DNA of 64,000 nucleotides, taken from positions 2,164,543 through 2,228,542 of the forward strand of contig NW_006498507.1 in the NCBI RefSeq assembly GCF_000471905.2, in the 5' to 3' direction. A program made the translations under genes and the position numbers. Below the pieces are notes generated by a model. It searched no databases. It saw only the letters and a list, made by a program, of their open reading frames with translations, and was not told the DNA's origin. This document shows positions 31,401 to 41,403 of the stretch, piece by piece. Numbering within the stretch: the stretch's first letter is position 1; each line of letters starts with the position of its first letter. The stretch is from Amborella trichopoda. Lineage: Eukaryota > Streptophyta > Magnoliopsida > Amborellales > Amborellaceae.

Positions 31401-34298
31401 TCTTATCCAGGAAAAGATAGAGTCCGGCCTCATCTCTACTTCTTATGTGCCATCGTGATTTCAACTTGCAGATATCTTCACTACGCCCTTTGGATGTGTG
31501 CAATTTCACTTGTTGTTGTCCAAGTTGGGCATTATATGTCTTCACGCACTAGCTTGAGGGGAAGTATTGACGATTTGATTTCGATTTCAAATTCAAAGTT
31601 AGAAGACCCATTCAAAATGGGATGATTTCAAATTAAAATTAGAAGACCCATTCAAGTTATTGTTATAACCAATGGTTTAAAAAATGGATTGGTGCCCCAG
31701 ATCGGGCACCCCAAAACCCCATCCGGATTGGTAAATCGGTGTTTCAGATCGGAAATCAGGTAGAATCGGCAATTTTTGGCTCAAAAAATCTTAAAAAAAT
31801 CACTATAAATATCTAAAAATAATGTTATTTTAATTTGTAAAAGAATTTAGGAGTGGTGCAATATGCATTTTCATTACTTTGTAGAAATAAGTGATTATTG
31901 AGACGTTGTTTTTCTATCTGGATGTCTGTATAATTAAAATAAATAAATAAAATATAAGACTTAGTTATCATTGTAATTAGTATAATTATTAATTACAATA
32001 TTAATTATAAACGTGATTAAAAAAACAAGGGTATGACCATCACAAATAAATAAATCTAATCTATAACAATTAGTTTGGATAGAAATATAAAATTTAGAAA
32101 TATAAATTTACAATAATATTTTAATAAAATTTAAAAGTAAATAAATAAATTCATACTTGCAATGTGAGGTAACTAGTTACAAACACTTCCATGTTAAAAG
32201 ATTAAAAAAATTAATTTCCTACATAAATTAGTATCACATCAAAGTATCAACCATCTATTAATTTGTTTTACTTATCCGAAATTATTATAACTTAACTAAC
32301 TATAATAATATATATGGAAATTGAGGTTGTTAGTTTATAACTTTATATTTTATAATTATTTTAGTGTACAAATAAAAATATAAAATGTCTTATATATCAT
32401 CTAATTTAAAAAAAATCTTATTTACAATTATAAGAAAAAATAATATATTATAAAATTTATAATAGAAATAAATTAATAAATAATATAAAAGATTTGGTGA
32501 TTAATAAAATAAAAAAATTATATTTGCAATGTGGGATAATTGATAAAGAAACTTGAAATAATTTTAAAGTGGTATAAGTTAGTATTATTTTTCTCTCTTA
32601 AAATATCCTCTAAACTTCTTTTTTTTTAATAACCAATAGACTAGAAATGGTATTATTATTATTATTAATATCCTATAAGCTAGTACTACTTTTTTTAATC
32701 CTAATTAAGTAATTAATTCATTATTACTCATATAATGAAATAATCCCATGATATAATAGATTAATAGAGTTTTTATGTTTTTTTGGTAAGTTAATTTAAA
32801 GTTTTTGGGTGAAAGATGGGGGTGGTGGGCACCCAATTATTATTTTTAATATTTTTTTTATCATCAAATTTAATTGCCACAATTGGACATACAACTTTCT
32901 TATTCATGACAGGCATACACCGTTGCGTGTATACCATCATGTGTACACCATCTTACTGTAATTTATCCCAAGCTAATAATATTTGCCAGTGCCCTTTTTC
33001 AACTCATAGATATGTCCCACATCGACGTGATGTGAGAAGAAAGAATGCTATAAAAGAACCCAACGATCTTGTGAAATTAGATGTTGCCTTGGCCACGTGA
33101 AGCGTAATGCACGCAGAAGAAAGAATTCTATAAAAGAACCCAATGAAGCGTGCTAGATTTGGGGCGGTGTCACCGATACCTGATTCAGACTGTCCGATTC
33201 TAGATCGATGATTTTTGAAACACTTGTCCGATTCTAGATCAATGATTTTTGAAACACTTGTCGGATTCTAGTTTCCATCTATCTTTTTATCTTCTATCTA
33301 TCTTTTATCTCAAACATTTATAAGTGGTTATCTTGTACATTTATAAGTGGGTTTTGTCCATAATAAAGATATGACTTTGACATTTTAACATAGCACGTGC
33401 CTGTTTGTTGCAGGGATTGATCCAAAAAGGTGCCAGGACTTTGGTGGTCCCTGGGGGCATTCCATTTGGGTGTTGGACATGCGTCTTAACTGTCTTTCCT
33501 AGTGATAACAGCAGCGACTACGATCCACAAACCGGATGTCTGATCCCTTTCAACGATTTTTTGAGCTTCCATAACTCGAAGCTCGAAGATGGAATCCAAG
33601 CAATGAGAAAGAAATTCCCACAAGCGAACATTATCTACGCTGATTACTATAATGCCCTCTTGCGCTTCTTCGAATCACCTGAGCTCTATGGTAATTCATC
33701 TCATTTGCTCGACTGTTTAAAGGTTTTTGTTCAGGATAATTGAAACTAGAGATGGATTAGCGTTTTCTAACAGAATAGGGAAAGAACTGCGGTCCATATG
33801 ACTATGGTAACAGTATGTCAATATGCATTATTGCTCTCCACTCGAGGGTTTGTAAACTTGGATTGGAGTGACATGTTTCTTGGATCCACACTCCCTACAT
33901 CACAACATAATACTAATGGCATGGTCATGACCCTTGAGACCATACTATTACCATGATCATATGGGCCATGTAGTACTTTGCTAACATAAAATACATGAGA
34001 AATACATCGGAAAGCAACTAAGCATCATGTAAATTTTTGCTGAAGGATTGTTTTTCCTTCAGGGTTCCCGAAGGACACAGTTCACATGGCATGTTGTGGA
34101 GTTGGAGGACCATATAATTTTGATCCTGCTCGCACGTGTGGCCAACCTGAGGTGCACTCATGTGAAAATCCAAGCATGCGTGTGAATTGGGATGGATTAC
34201 ATCCCACTGAAGCTGCATCTAAGCATGTGGTCAGGGCTTTATTGAGTGGGGAATTTCTACACCCCAATATTCAATTTTCCCACCATCCTTGCCCTTAA
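21439..34298 (+). CDS. GDSL esterase/lipase, copy A (five exons)
   Basis: The spliced CDS joins 21439-21691, 21922-22143, 26059-26207, 33414-33690 and 34063-34298, giving 378 residues and a TAA stop. All introns are GT-AG, with phases 1, 1, 0 and 1. Residues 1 to about 23 form a signal peptide with a Leu/Ile-rich core. The GDSL block I ([12 protein letters not shown]) places the nucleophile at Ser39. Block II ([11 protein letters not shown]) is near residues 109-119, block III (GEIGGNDYY) has Asn177, and block V (WDGLHPTEA) supplies Asp344 and His347. Length and exon pattern match the plant secreted SGNH-hydrolase family that includes the Arabidopsis At1g28570-At1g28670 cluster. The expected reaction is hydrolysis of an ester or acyl substrate in the secretory path, apoplast or vacuole. 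The substrate cannot be read from sequence. Introns 2 (3.9 kb) and 3 (7.2 kb) are swollen by transposons. No frameshift or premature stop is visible, so the gene looks intact, though its expression is open to doubt. Confidence 0.9.
21922..22143 (+). CDS. GDSL-A exon 2
   Basis: The exon starts after the AG at 21920-21921 and completes the split Ala codon ([13 protein letters not shown] follows). It carries block II and ends at a G|GT donor (22144). At 222 bases it matches GDSL-B exon 2 exactly. Confidence 0.9.
22262..24600. mobile_element. hAT-like remnant in GDSL-A intron 2, itself interrupted
   Basis: It starts CGATGGTTTAAAAAAATTAATGG, close to the hAT-like end at 31670. Later sequence (CTAACTAACTATAATATTAT at about 23990) matches the 31670-33260 element near 32290. 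It is interrupted by the TIR element at about 22440-23810. The right end was not identified, so the end given is approximate. Confidence 0.45.
22440..23810. mobile_element. TIR element inside the intron-2 hAT remnant
   Basis: CATGTATTAATGACCTCGAC at 22566 is mirrored by GAGGTCAATAATACATGG near 23658. The match extends outwards through CCCCCCATTTTAAA against AAAAAATGGGAG. The interior is CT/GA-rich with no gene. Confidence 0.5.
24852..25232 (+). mobile_element. Family-M MITE copy 6, GDSL-A intron 2
   Basis: It runs from AAGTTTGTATAAGCTGC to GGATTGTTTAAGG..CCATACCC and has the family interior. Confidence 0.7.
25287..25690 (+). mobile_element. Family-M MITE copy 7, GDSL-A intron 2
   Basis: It runs from GGAAAAAATTTATATAAG to CGGATTGTTTAAGG..CCGCACCC. 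Flanks TTCTTTTTT and TTCTTTTCT resemble a 9-base duplication. An (AT)n microsatellite at about 25409-25436 lies inside. Confidence 0.7.
25766..25807. repeat. (TA)n microsatellite
   Basis: Nearly pure TA dinucleotides lie in GDSL-A intron 2. Confidence 0.8.
26059..26207 (+). CDS. GDSL-A exon 3
   Basis: The acceptor is ..GGCAG|AT. The split codon gives Asp, followed by [21 protein letters not shown] with the block III Asn. The donor is GAG|GT at 26208 (phase 0). Length is 149 bases, as in the paralogue. Confidence 0.9.
27834..28011 (+). repeat. 5' LTR of copia element 2
   Basis: It is 178 bases, TATTGA to TTTTAACA. It aligns to both outer parts of 31565-33390. Confidence 0.8.
28560..29215 (+). 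pseudogene. copia 2 gag remnant
   Basis: The frames give [16 protein letters not shown], the usual N-terminus of copia Retrotran_gag_3, followed in another frame by [15 protein letters not shown] zinc-knuckle remnant near 29134 reads [14 protein letters not shown], with Tyr in place of the second Cys. Confidence 0.72.
29415..29460 (+). pseudogene. copia 2 protease remnant
   Basis: The frame reads [11 protein letters not shown]. The family motif is D-S-G-A-S, and the Gly is Ser here. The integrase expected downstream is mostly absent. Confidence 0.6.
30140..31351 (+). pseudogene. copia 2 reverse transcriptase and RNase H remnants
   Basis: The RT reads [20 protein letters not shown], then [20 protein letters not shown], then the active-site [11 protein letters not shown] (ORF 30595-30780). 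RNase H follows at 31019-31351 ([34 protein letters not shown]). Stop codons occur at about 30255, 30322 and 30411. Confidence 0.85.
31565..33390 (+). repeat. 3' LTR of copia element 2, interrupted
   Basis: The first part (31565 to about 31669) matches the 5' LTR through AGTTAGAAGACCCAT. The last part (about 33261-33390) matches CTATCTTTTATCT..TATAAGTGG..CATTTTAACA. About 1.6 kb of foreign sequence lies between. Confidence 0.75.
31670..33260. mobile_element. hAT-like element nested in the copia 2 LTR
   Basis: The left end CAATGGTTTAAAAAATGGA is close to the reverse complement of the right end (GATTTTTGAAACACTTG, seen twice at about 33226 and 33260). The left end also matches the ends of the element at 44381-45353. 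No clean 8-base duplication was found. The interior has no transposase, and the ORF at 32816-33100 has no recognisable domain. Confidence 0.55.
33414..33690 (+). CDS. GDSL-A exon 4
   Basis: The acceptor TTGTTGCAG|GGA sits only 23 bases past the end of a copia LTR (33390). The exon encodes [14 protein letters not shown] through FFESPELYG and ends TAT G|GT. Length is 277 bases, as in the paralogue. Confidence 0.9.
34063..34298 (+). CDS. GDSL-A exon 5
   Basis: The acceptor is TTCAG|GG. The exon encodes [20 protein letters not shown], then WDGLHPTEA with the catalytic Asp and His, and stops at TAA 34296-34298. Length is 236 bases, as in the paralogue. Confidence 0.9.
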
Positions 34299-34587
34299 AA
34301 AATATATATTTAAAGTAAATAACTCATTCGAGGCATTAAGCTCATAATGTTGTCCAACAGGACCACGCTACACTCCCTCTTTTTGAAGGTTTTTAATTTT
34401 GTCACGGTTGAGTGATTGAAGTTCTAGGTTCTAAAGTGGCTTCATAGCCTTCAATTAATTACACGGTTCGGAACATCAAGTTCCGAAACGACTATCTTCA
34501 AAAAAATAGAAGTAGTCTATTTGGAAGCTTCAACTTCCAATTCAGCACTATTAACGTTCAAAATCCTAAATTAGGACAAAAAAGGAT
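34299..34587. other. 3' flank of GDSL-A
   Basis: This should hold the 3' UTR. No canonical AATAAA is obvious immediately after the stop. No other feature is seen. Confidence 0.4.
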
Positions 34588-35386
34588 AAGAAATTTATGT
34601 AAGGGCAATATTGGGGTTGGAGTCAATTTTAAATTAAGAACACGATTGTTTCAAATTATGGACGGCACCCCCACCCTGAGCATTTTCTATTTTTCGAGTT
34701 ACGTCCCGGTCTGATAAATTGAGCATTAGACGGGTGGATTTTTTTGGTTAAAAAAATATAAATATATATCCGATGTTTGAATTACCGTACAAACACCGGA
34801 CTGCCATTTAACTCCTTTTAAGCGAAAAGAGCTGGACATGTCTGTTATTCTTCTCTCTATCTCTCTTTGCCAAGCAAAAGCGCCGGTCGCTCCCATGGAA
34901 GAGAGTTTAGAGAGAGAGAGGAGGAGATAAGAGAGAAAAAGCGCAGTCTTCTTTTTTTCTGTCTTAAAAACAAGTTAGAGAGAGAAAATCAGATGAGAAA
35001 AATAAAGGAAAGAAACGCTCTTTGCGTTTCGTCTTCTCCTCTAAAATGATATCTTGCGAGCTGGTTTATCTCTATAGAAAGGCAGTTTCTCTCTCTAAAG
35101 AGGCACTCCCTATTATTTTTTTTTTTTTTTTCAAATTAAGGTCAAGAAAAGTAGGAACCATGAAATGAAATGAAAAGTTGTTTCATATTGAAGGAATGGA
35201 AGAGGGTACCTTTTTTTTTACCATTTCTTTCGGTCTCAGATTTCTCTCTCTCTCTCTGTGGAAAAGCAAAGACCGATCTATCGATCGATGTAGAAATTAA
35301 GAGGAATATGAACAGTGTTTTCTGAGATCCAAAAGATAACATTGCTTGTTTGTTTATGGCGAAATTACATGGAACCGATACTGGAT

Positions 35387-35692
35387 TTAGACAAGGAAAA
35401 AGGGCAGATGCCCAAAACTTACATTGGCCAAGAGCTTGTATCTTCGGCCTATGACTTTCGATGACGAGGAGAAGTAGCAGTGTAGCTGCTTTCTCCACCG
35501 CTGCTGCTGCTGCTTTCTCGGATGCCTCGTGGTGGGCGATGGCGAAAAGCCCCTAGAGGATGCTGAGGAAGAAGGACCCCTCAATGAAGCCGCCGCTGCC
35601 GCTGCAAGGCATCCGCGGCTTCTCCTCTCTCCCTTTCTTCGCCACTGCCGCTCCTTGTCGCTGTTATTGAGGAGGCAAGGTTTTAGTTCCAC
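35387..35692 (-). other. GC-rich open frame, possible captured fragment
   Basis: A 101-codon frame of Arg/Ser/Ala-rich sequence (GCLAAAAAASLRGPSSSASS) stands in a GC-rich island inside an AT-rich element. Composition like this is seen at N-termini of nuclear or plastid-targeted plant proteins, but it can also arise by chance from GCC/GCT repeats. I do not recognise it. Confidence 0.25.
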
Positions 35693-35722
35693 TAAAACTA
35701 ATAATATATAAATAAATAAGGG

Positions 35723-35915
35723 AAATGGCTTTGTGAGAACCTCCTACTCCCACACTCATGTGGGTAGGATCCCAAATGATCACTTTTAAATTTGATATAT
35801 ATTTTTAAAAAACTCCCACACCCATATGATAACTTTTATAGAAATTTGTGTCAAATTTAATGGTGATCCTTTGGGGTCTTACATACATGAGTGTGGGAGG
35901 GTCTCATAAGATCAT
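35723..35915. mobile_element. Mariner-like MITE, second copy
   Basis: It shares TTAATGGTGATCCTTTGGGG and GTGTGGGAGGGTCTCATA with 18462-18649 and ends GATCAT followed by TA. The left end is decayed. Confidence 0.7.
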
Positions 35916-37248
35916 TACTCATGAATAAAATAAAATCGACAAACAACTTAATCTTTTTTTAAATCATATAAAAGACCTAAGGTTTCATATCAAATCCTAT
36001 AGACTAAGCTGTTCGGTGACAAACAACCTTTGGTGAATCTCATTCACCTATTTTTCTTTCTCTTCTTCAAGGGTTAACATCTTCTTATAGAGAACCATTT
36101 AGTTTGTAACCCACACATTTCTGGCCTATAGGAATTGAGATCTAAGTATAACTTCTTCTTTAATTCCCTTAAGTGCATATAATTAGGACCCTTAAGTGCA
36201 TCTAATTAGGATTAACAAGTTGTCACCAAAATGTTAACCCTATGTAATGAATTAAATCTGTTATTAATGCACTAATGATTCACTTAATAGGATGTTATCC
36301 AAGCATTCCTACAATTTGATAAAAGATATTTAAAAATTAAATAACTTTGTACATTTATAATATAGAAAAAATAATTCTTAGAAAGAATCTAAACATATCA
36401 CTGAGTTTTCTTTCCATTGACATTGGGTTTTCTCTCCTGTGCAACATATTGTAAAAGCTCGAAAAATGGATCCTAGTATATGGCATTACCTTATGTCAAC
36501 TACATGGAATTTTACATATACTATATAATATAGTTTTTGTACCATTATTGAAAAATAAATTCTTGAGATAAAAAGGCTTGATAGGCCACATTTCTAACGC
36601 AATGACTAAGCAATCTCAATAACAAACTCAAACACTTTTGAATTGTTGATGCTATTAGTCTTGTGAATGGTTTTGGGGTACAGCCGGCCGCAATACGTGC
36701 AACACACGGACACCATCCCTCTTTGATTCACTTTCTCTCTATAGATATAAACCAATTAAAAGCACATTTTCAATAAATTTTCATGAGAACAGAGCTATAG
36801 AGTGCGAAACAAGAGAGAGAAATATGTGTGTTGGAGGCAGAAACAACATTTGGGGCGTGGAAGAAGTTCCTTGGGGAAGCCGATGTCACCGCAAAGATTG
36901 CACTCTTGCTCTCTCAGCTCTTCCTCTTTTTCTCTCTCTAAACTTACAAAACTTTAAGAGCAATCCGGTAATTTGAACACTAGACATTGTCTTTTAGCTT
37001 AGACCAAAAAAAACCTATCTGTCTGGTGTTCGGTTTACCAGACAATGGGTAACTTAGGTGAAAAAACACAATCGGAAGGGATGGGTGTGCCCGTAATTTG
37101 AAACAAATGTATTCCCTTTTTTAAATTGACCCCCAATATTGGCCATACATCAATTTCTCAAAAGGAAACAACTGCCATTCAAAACTTAGAGTTCCGTAAC
37201 AAGAGCATATGAGGGGAAAAAAATGAGAGATATTGAAAGAAAGACCTA

Positions 37249-39177
37249 TGTAATCTTATGCCGGGGAAATACAATTTTTTTTTTTTAATAATAATCACCC
37301 CTTATAATTTTGGCAACAAGATCCCTCACAGGTGGTCTTATTACAAACAATAGAAATTCCAAAAAATAAATAACACATCAATAAAATAAATCTCAACTAC
37401 TTGATGCCATTCATACAACATAATATTGTGTTTGAGGATATAAAATAAAAGAACAAACAATTAAAAGAAAAGATGTCGGATATTATCTCAACCGGACTTT
37501 TTACACCTCACATCGAGTCACCACATCCAATGGAACGGGATTAGCGGTCCAGCTTCAATCTCGAACCAGGAAAGCTAATTTCGACCAAACTAGGTAACCA
37601 CCCTTAAATCTCTACAAAACCCTAACTCCAAAATAATTAGGCTCAACCCTAATTTTTACCAACCCTTAGATTAGATCATGAAAGAGAGAGAGAAAAAACA
37701 TAAGAGAGTAGAGAAAGGGGCGTGGCCCCTAGGGAAGAGAGAGAGAGTTTATGGGAGAGAGAGATGTGTTGAGATGGGGGAAAAGCACTTCTATTTATAG
37801 TGAAATTTAGGTCTAGAGTTTCTTTAGGGTTTCCCATACTTTGCCTCTTTCTTGAGATTAAATATAGACCGTTGATCAATGTGACTTGTGGGGTAAGAGA
37901 TCTGAGCCATCCATTCTATAGATGGGCCATCAACATTATAGAAGGTGCAATAACCATTATCCCCCATTCCTTAAACCATTTTCCCATCATTATATTTAAA
38001 TAAATTAAATCCATTAAAGATATAATGCATATCATATATGGCATATTCCATCTCATATTTTCCATAAGAATATTTCAATAATATCAAGTCAAGACATTCC
38101 TTCAATAATCAAGATAAGATATGATCAATATTTCCTAATCAATATTTGACCACATGCTACAAGATGTAGTCACCATATTTAACAAACTTGAAGACAAAGC
38201 AACAAGATAAGCTATCCAAGGGTGAGGCGTGCCACCCATGTATGGCATGTGGGGCCCCCACCTAATACCCACATGGTGGGTCCATGTGCATCATGGGCTC
38301 CCATGTATTTTTTTTTTAATAAATATTTTAAAATTTAAACAAAATGAATTTTAAAACATTATAACTTTGTAAATTAATAACTTCACTTTTATAAGTCCAA
38401 AAATAAGAAATAAAATATCAAATGACTTACAAAAATTCAAATAATAAATCTAAAATAATTTAATAATAAAATCAACACAATTAAATTAATATGATAGGAA
38501 GTGGATCCATGTGGTTCAGGAATTCAATCAATGATCACGGGGTACTCCACCTTCAACTGTGGACTACAGACCACACTTGCATTATCGAACTGACCCAGTG
38601 TTTCTTATGACCCACAGTCCAAGCAAGGGCTCATTAGCGGGTCACTGAAGTTTGGCCTATGAGCCAAGGAGTCGAAATCCCAGTCTGTGGATTACAGGTC
38701 CTCCCCTAGAGGCAAGTCAGTATCACCACGACCTGATGCGATCACAGCTCTATGACGCATAGAGGTATCTCTCGCACATGCATATGCTTCACCCAAAGGT
38801 GGATATCTAGCATTCTCGAACGATCTGTCTATATGTATGCCGTGTGATGGAACAAAGATGAGGTTTTGGCCCTCGTCTCTGTAGGCCTACCATCACACAC
38901 AATGGTTACACAGTCTCTTGGCTCACTCATCTAGGCATAAGCTCCGACCTTATCAAGAGCTAACCCAAAAACCCTTCTCGGTTTACTTTTTAGGCCTAGG
39001 TACCTTGGGTTTTCCAATCAACTGGCCTATATCGTCAAGCACAGATCGTTATCCGCAAATATCATTTGCTTAGTATGGTCTTCGAGGGACCACACTCCCA
39101 CTGAGTTTATGTTCCACTATAGTAAATATTTTTCATTACACACTCATAAGGCCTTTAAAGGCCACATAAACCCAACA
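37249..39177 (-). repeat. 3' LTR of copia element 3
   Basis: It is 1929 bases and pairs with 41404-43300 almost base for base, including a CCTATTTATAG-like TATA region, a CATGGGCTCCCATG palindrome and a CCACACTCCCACTGAG block. Confidence 0.82.
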
Positions 39178-39201
39178 TCTCTCACTTGTCCTTTGAAGGC
39201 C

Positions 39202-41135
39202 TTACATTCCCTCTTCCTTACTTTCTCTCATCCCTTTCTCTCTCATATGTCCTACCAAAACATTAGGGACAACTCCTTTAGTTAGAGGGTATGCAATCAT
39301 CAAATCTGTAGATATGTAATTGATCTCGATCTTTTTCAATCTCACCTTATTTCTTAGGTGATAGAAGTATGACTTGATATGCTTGGAATTCTTGTGAAAT
39401 CGAGGTTTTTTAGAGACACAAATAGCCGCCGTGTTATCGCGAAAAATTCTTACCGCCTCACAACGTACATGATGGAAATTAAGTTGATTATGAAACTTCT
39501 TAATCCACACAACCTCCTTGGCTACTAGATAGAATGCCACATACTCGGATTCCATGATGGATAAAACCACAATATCTTGTTTCTTTGACTTCCCAGAAAC
39601 CGTATCCCCTGCAAGTATAAACACATACTTAGATGTAGACTTCTCAGCATCTGGATCGGCGAAATAGCTTGCATCTGAATATTCCTCTATTGTTATTTCA
39701 GTTCTCCCCTTATATGTAAGCGCATAGTTCATGGTCCCCTTTAAATATCTGAGAATTCTTTTTACTGCTTTCCAATGCTCCTCTCTTGGGTTGCTTTGGA
39801 AACGGCTCATTAGACTAATGAAGAAGGACAAGTCAGGCTTTGTTCCCATCATGGCGTACATAAGGGATCCAACTGCACTCCTGTATGACACTCTCTCCAT
39901 GACTCTTATATCCATGTCTTCAGTAAGACACATTTTATTACTAAGCTTCGTCTTTTTGTCAATTGGAGTTGACATGGGCTTACACATACTCATACCAAAT
40001 TTTTCCAGTATCCTCTTACAGTAGGTTGCCTGGAAAAGTTGAATAGTCTTCTCTTTCATGTTTCTTATTATTTTGATGCCCAACACATATGAAGCTTCTC
40101 CAAGATCTTTCATATCGAAGTGTTGTGCAAGGAAATTTTTCGTCTCTACTACTAGGGCAATTGAGCTACTAACAATTAACATATCATCCACATATAACGA
40201 TACAAAGATCACATCACTCCCACTGACCTTTTGATATATACAATAATCCTCATTATTTGTAGAAAATCCTACAAGAGCAAGAGTCTCTTGAAATTTTGTG
40301 CACCACTGTCGCAATGCTTGTTTCCGGCCATAAAGGGATTTATTAAGTTTTCATACAAGGTTTTCTTTATCTTTCTCCTCAAATCCTTCAGGTTGGGTCA
40401 TGTAAATTTTTTCTTCCAAATCCCCATTTAGAAAAGTTGTTTTGACGTCCATTTGATGAACCTCAAAGTCAAAATGGGTTGTTATAGCTATAAGGATTTG
40501 GATGGGTGAAAATTTGACAACAGGGGAAAACGTTTCCTCATAATCTATCCCTTCTTTCTGGGTGAAACCCTTTGCAAACAACCTAGCTTTGTGTTTTTTT
40601 ATTTTCCCTTCAGAGTTCTACTTTTTCTTGAAAATCCACTTACAACCAATGACTTGACGTTTTTTAGGTAGGGTTACTAATTCCCATACATGGTTTTGGT
40701 TAATGGAAGCATACTCATCTTTCATGGCTTCTACTCAATATTCTCTTTCAGAACAGGTCAAAGCTTCACAGTGAGTTCTAGGTTCTGAATCTAAATCTTC
40801 CCCAACCTTATCAAAATGTTCTCCAAGGTAGACAAAATGTTCTAGGTAAAGAGGTGGCCTACTGACTCGGTTACTTCGTTTTGGTTCAGGTAAATGTTCA
40901 CTTTCTTTAAGGAGTTCAGAAACAGGTTGGGTTGGTTTAGAAGTTTCAGGTTCAAGGTCTCGAACTACATCCTTGTTTTTGGCCTCCTCATAAAAGTTGG
41001 CTTATTTTCTACTCACCCTTGTTTCTAGGAACTCTTCCTTAAAGAAGTGAGCATCGCGACTTTCAATAACTGTACCAATTTCACGATTGTAGAATCGATA
41101 CCCCTGACCATGATCTAAGTAACCAATGAAACACC
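39202..41135 (-). pseudogene. copia 3 pol remnant (integrase end, RT, RNase H)
   Basis: The minus strand reads RCFIGYLDHGQGYRFYNREI at about 41100 (integrase C-terminal region), then a linker, then FAKGFTQKEGIDYEETFSPV and HQMDVKTTFLNGDLEEKIYM (RT, ORF 40351-40581). A 370-codon frame at 39202-40314 follows, with SLYVDDMLIVSS (RT active site) and RNase H (YSDASYFADPDAEKSTSKYV, SIMESEYVAFYLVAKE, RFHKNSKHIK). The junction between the two RT frames has a stop. RNase H is the longest open piece of any transposon in the window, yet the enzyme as a whole is incomplete. Confidence 0.88.
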
Positions 41136-41137
41136 TA

Positions 41138-41403
41138 TGTAATCTTATGCTAAGGAAATACAATTTTTTTTTTTTTAATAATCACCCCTTATAATTTTGG
41201 CAATAAGATCACTCACAAGTGGTCTTATTACAAACAATAGAAATTCCAAAAAACAAATAACATATCAACAAAATAAATCTCAACTACTTGATGCCATTCA
41301 TACAACCTAATACTGTACTTAAGAATATAAAATAAAAGAATAAACAATTAAAAGAAAAGATGTTAGAAATTACCTCAAACGCGCTTTTTACACCCCACAC
41401 CGA
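41138..41403 (-). repeat. Extra partial LTR in copia element 3
   Basis: These 266 bases match the low-coordinate end of each LTR (TGTAATCTTATGC to CCCCACACCGA). The piece is fused to the integrase fragment on one side and to the full 5' LTR on the other. Confidence 0.75.

Larger units (their letters stand above)
27834..33390 (+). mobile_element. Ty1/copia element 2 in GDSL-A intron 3
   Basis: The 5' LTR is 27834-28011 and starts TATTGAAGATTTGATTT. A primer site TGATATTAGAGC follows (usual form TGGTATCAGAGC). A polypurine tract GAGGGGAAG precedes the 3' LTR at 31565. Flanks TTGCA (27829-27833) and TAGCA (33391-33395) are the target duplication, and GDSL-B keeps the uninterrupted TTAGCAAGTGCC site (55048-55059). 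It lies in the same sense as the host gene. The interior (3.55 kb) is short because most of the integrase is missing, and every frame has stops. The 3' LTR is interrupted by a hAT-like insertion. Confidence 0.88.
34588..37160. mobile_element. Long-TIR Mutator-like element downstream of GDSL-A
   Basis: The left arm (GAAATTTATGTAAGGGCAAT, TTGTTTCAAATTATGG) is mirrored by the right arm (AATTTGAAACAAATG, CCCCCAATATTGGCC). The arms reach about 250 bases and end in CT/GA-rich tracts at about 34850 and 36930. The target duplication was not resolved. A GC-rich patch at about 35440-35690 and a mariner-like MITE lie inside. The 61-118 codon ORFs here have no recognised domain. Confidence 0.6.

Noticed and set aside
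35142-35498. 118-codon minus-strand ORF
   Set aside because: It has no recognisable domain, overlaps the more GC-biased frame at 35387-35692 and lies inside a transposon-like element.
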